DNA from: Lingula anatina
Taxonomy: Eukaryota; Brachiopoda; Lingulata; Lingulida; Lingulidae
NCBI RefSeq assembly: GCF_001039355.2
Contig: NW_019775943.1
Coordinates: 1 to 31,149, forward strand
Length of the DNA: 31,149 nucleotides
Reading direction: 5' to 3'
In this document: in pieces, positions 30,640 through 31,149 of the stretch
Position numbering within the stretch: position 1 is the stretch's first letter
How the letters are laid out: every line of letters begins with the position of its first letter
Translations under genes and position numbers: made by a program
The notes under the pieces: model-generated
What the model was told of the DNA's origin: nothing
The model's database searches: none
Seen by the model: only the letters and a program-made list of their open reading frames with translations

Positions 30640-31149
30640 ATACGACAACCCCGCGTTCAAACTGACAGCATGGTGACGACAGCAACGCCCCCAGCCGACA
30701 ATCTACAATTGGAAGTCAAAGAGCGGGCAATTGTGAACGCGTGATCACTCATCAGCACACAGAGCAGTGGGATGGACATATTGCGTTGCACTCAAGAGGA
30801 GAACAAAAGACATGAAGTGAGAGCGATTTAGTTCGGGGAACTGCCTTCAAATGTCATGTGATGCTACACCAATGCATCGCACTTGAGGATAGTTTCTTTA
30901 CTAGCACAAAACGCCGAATGTTTCGTCTTTTCCCTATGATGTGCTTCTGTGAATTCGACTCTTCAATCCATGCGGACTCGTCGCTCTGGGAAATGTACAT
31001 GTACAAATAACACTTATCTCTTAGCCCGGACGTCGAATAACCGCCGCGGAAAATTAATCTTAAATGGACTGAAATCCAAGCTACTGGAGGTGGGTGAGTG
31101 CTACCATGTCATACTCTCTTTTCATTTTTGTCATATTCCTCTTACGCCC
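30640..31149 (+). other. CpG-richer edge, possible 5' end of another gene
   Basis: Base composition becomes less AT-rich. A 24-codon ORF at 30,670-30,744 (MVTTATPPADNLQLEVKERA...) has a strong start context, and a donor-like GGTGGGTGAGTG lies at about 31,088. No family is recognised, and the gene, if any, continues outside the window. Confidence 0.25.

Overview
The window is animal nuclear DNA: AT-rich, intron-rich (GT-AG introns), with metazoan-specific proteins and many short non-autonomous DNA transposons and microsatellites. High copy-to-copy polymorphism, a small intron size and the repeat types suggest a marine invertebrate. The phylum cannot be fixed from the sequence. No bacterial, viral or CRISPR features were seen. 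All gene models were built by hand from splice sites, reading phase and family similarity. 

Left half (about 1-12,250, minus strand): a complete nine-exon PICK1 gene (PDZ plus BAR scaffold protein, 449-4467), then a second, near-identical copy of most of the same locus (6919-12,252). The second copy has exons 1-7 and the upstream flank but lacks exons 8-9, and stops next to the only ambiguous base in the window (N at 6909). In the seven shared exons I count about 14 synonymous codon differences, one amino-acid replacement and one in-frame codon indel. This fits two haplotypes assembled in tandem at least as well as a real duplication. Harbinger-type MITEs with TAA target duplications sit in and around the copies; one is in copy A only, and homology between the copies ends inside another. 

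Middle (12,280-17,440): about 5 kb with no convincing gene, one more MITE, an imperfect inverted repeat, and the 5' flank of the next gene. 

Right half (17,441-26,836, plus strand): a complete 19-exon gene for a secreted protein of about 706 residues, made of a signal peptide and sixteen LDL-receptor class A (LDLa) repeats with no other domain and no membrane anchor. Every internal junction is phase 1. Each repeat has six cysteines, the calcium cage and an acidic CDxDxDC triad. Repeats 1-8 and 9-16 match best at an offset of eight, so the gene appears to come from an en-bloc duplication of an eight-repeat ancestor, followed by later single-exon duplication; one decayed exon copy remains in intron 9. 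It is the most interesting system in the window: a soluble, multivalent LRP-like ligand-binding array. 

Far right (26,840-31,149): intergenic DNA with foldbacks, short inverted-repeat elements and, near the edge, a CpG-richer stretch that may be the 5' end of another gene. The two main genes have no evident shared function.
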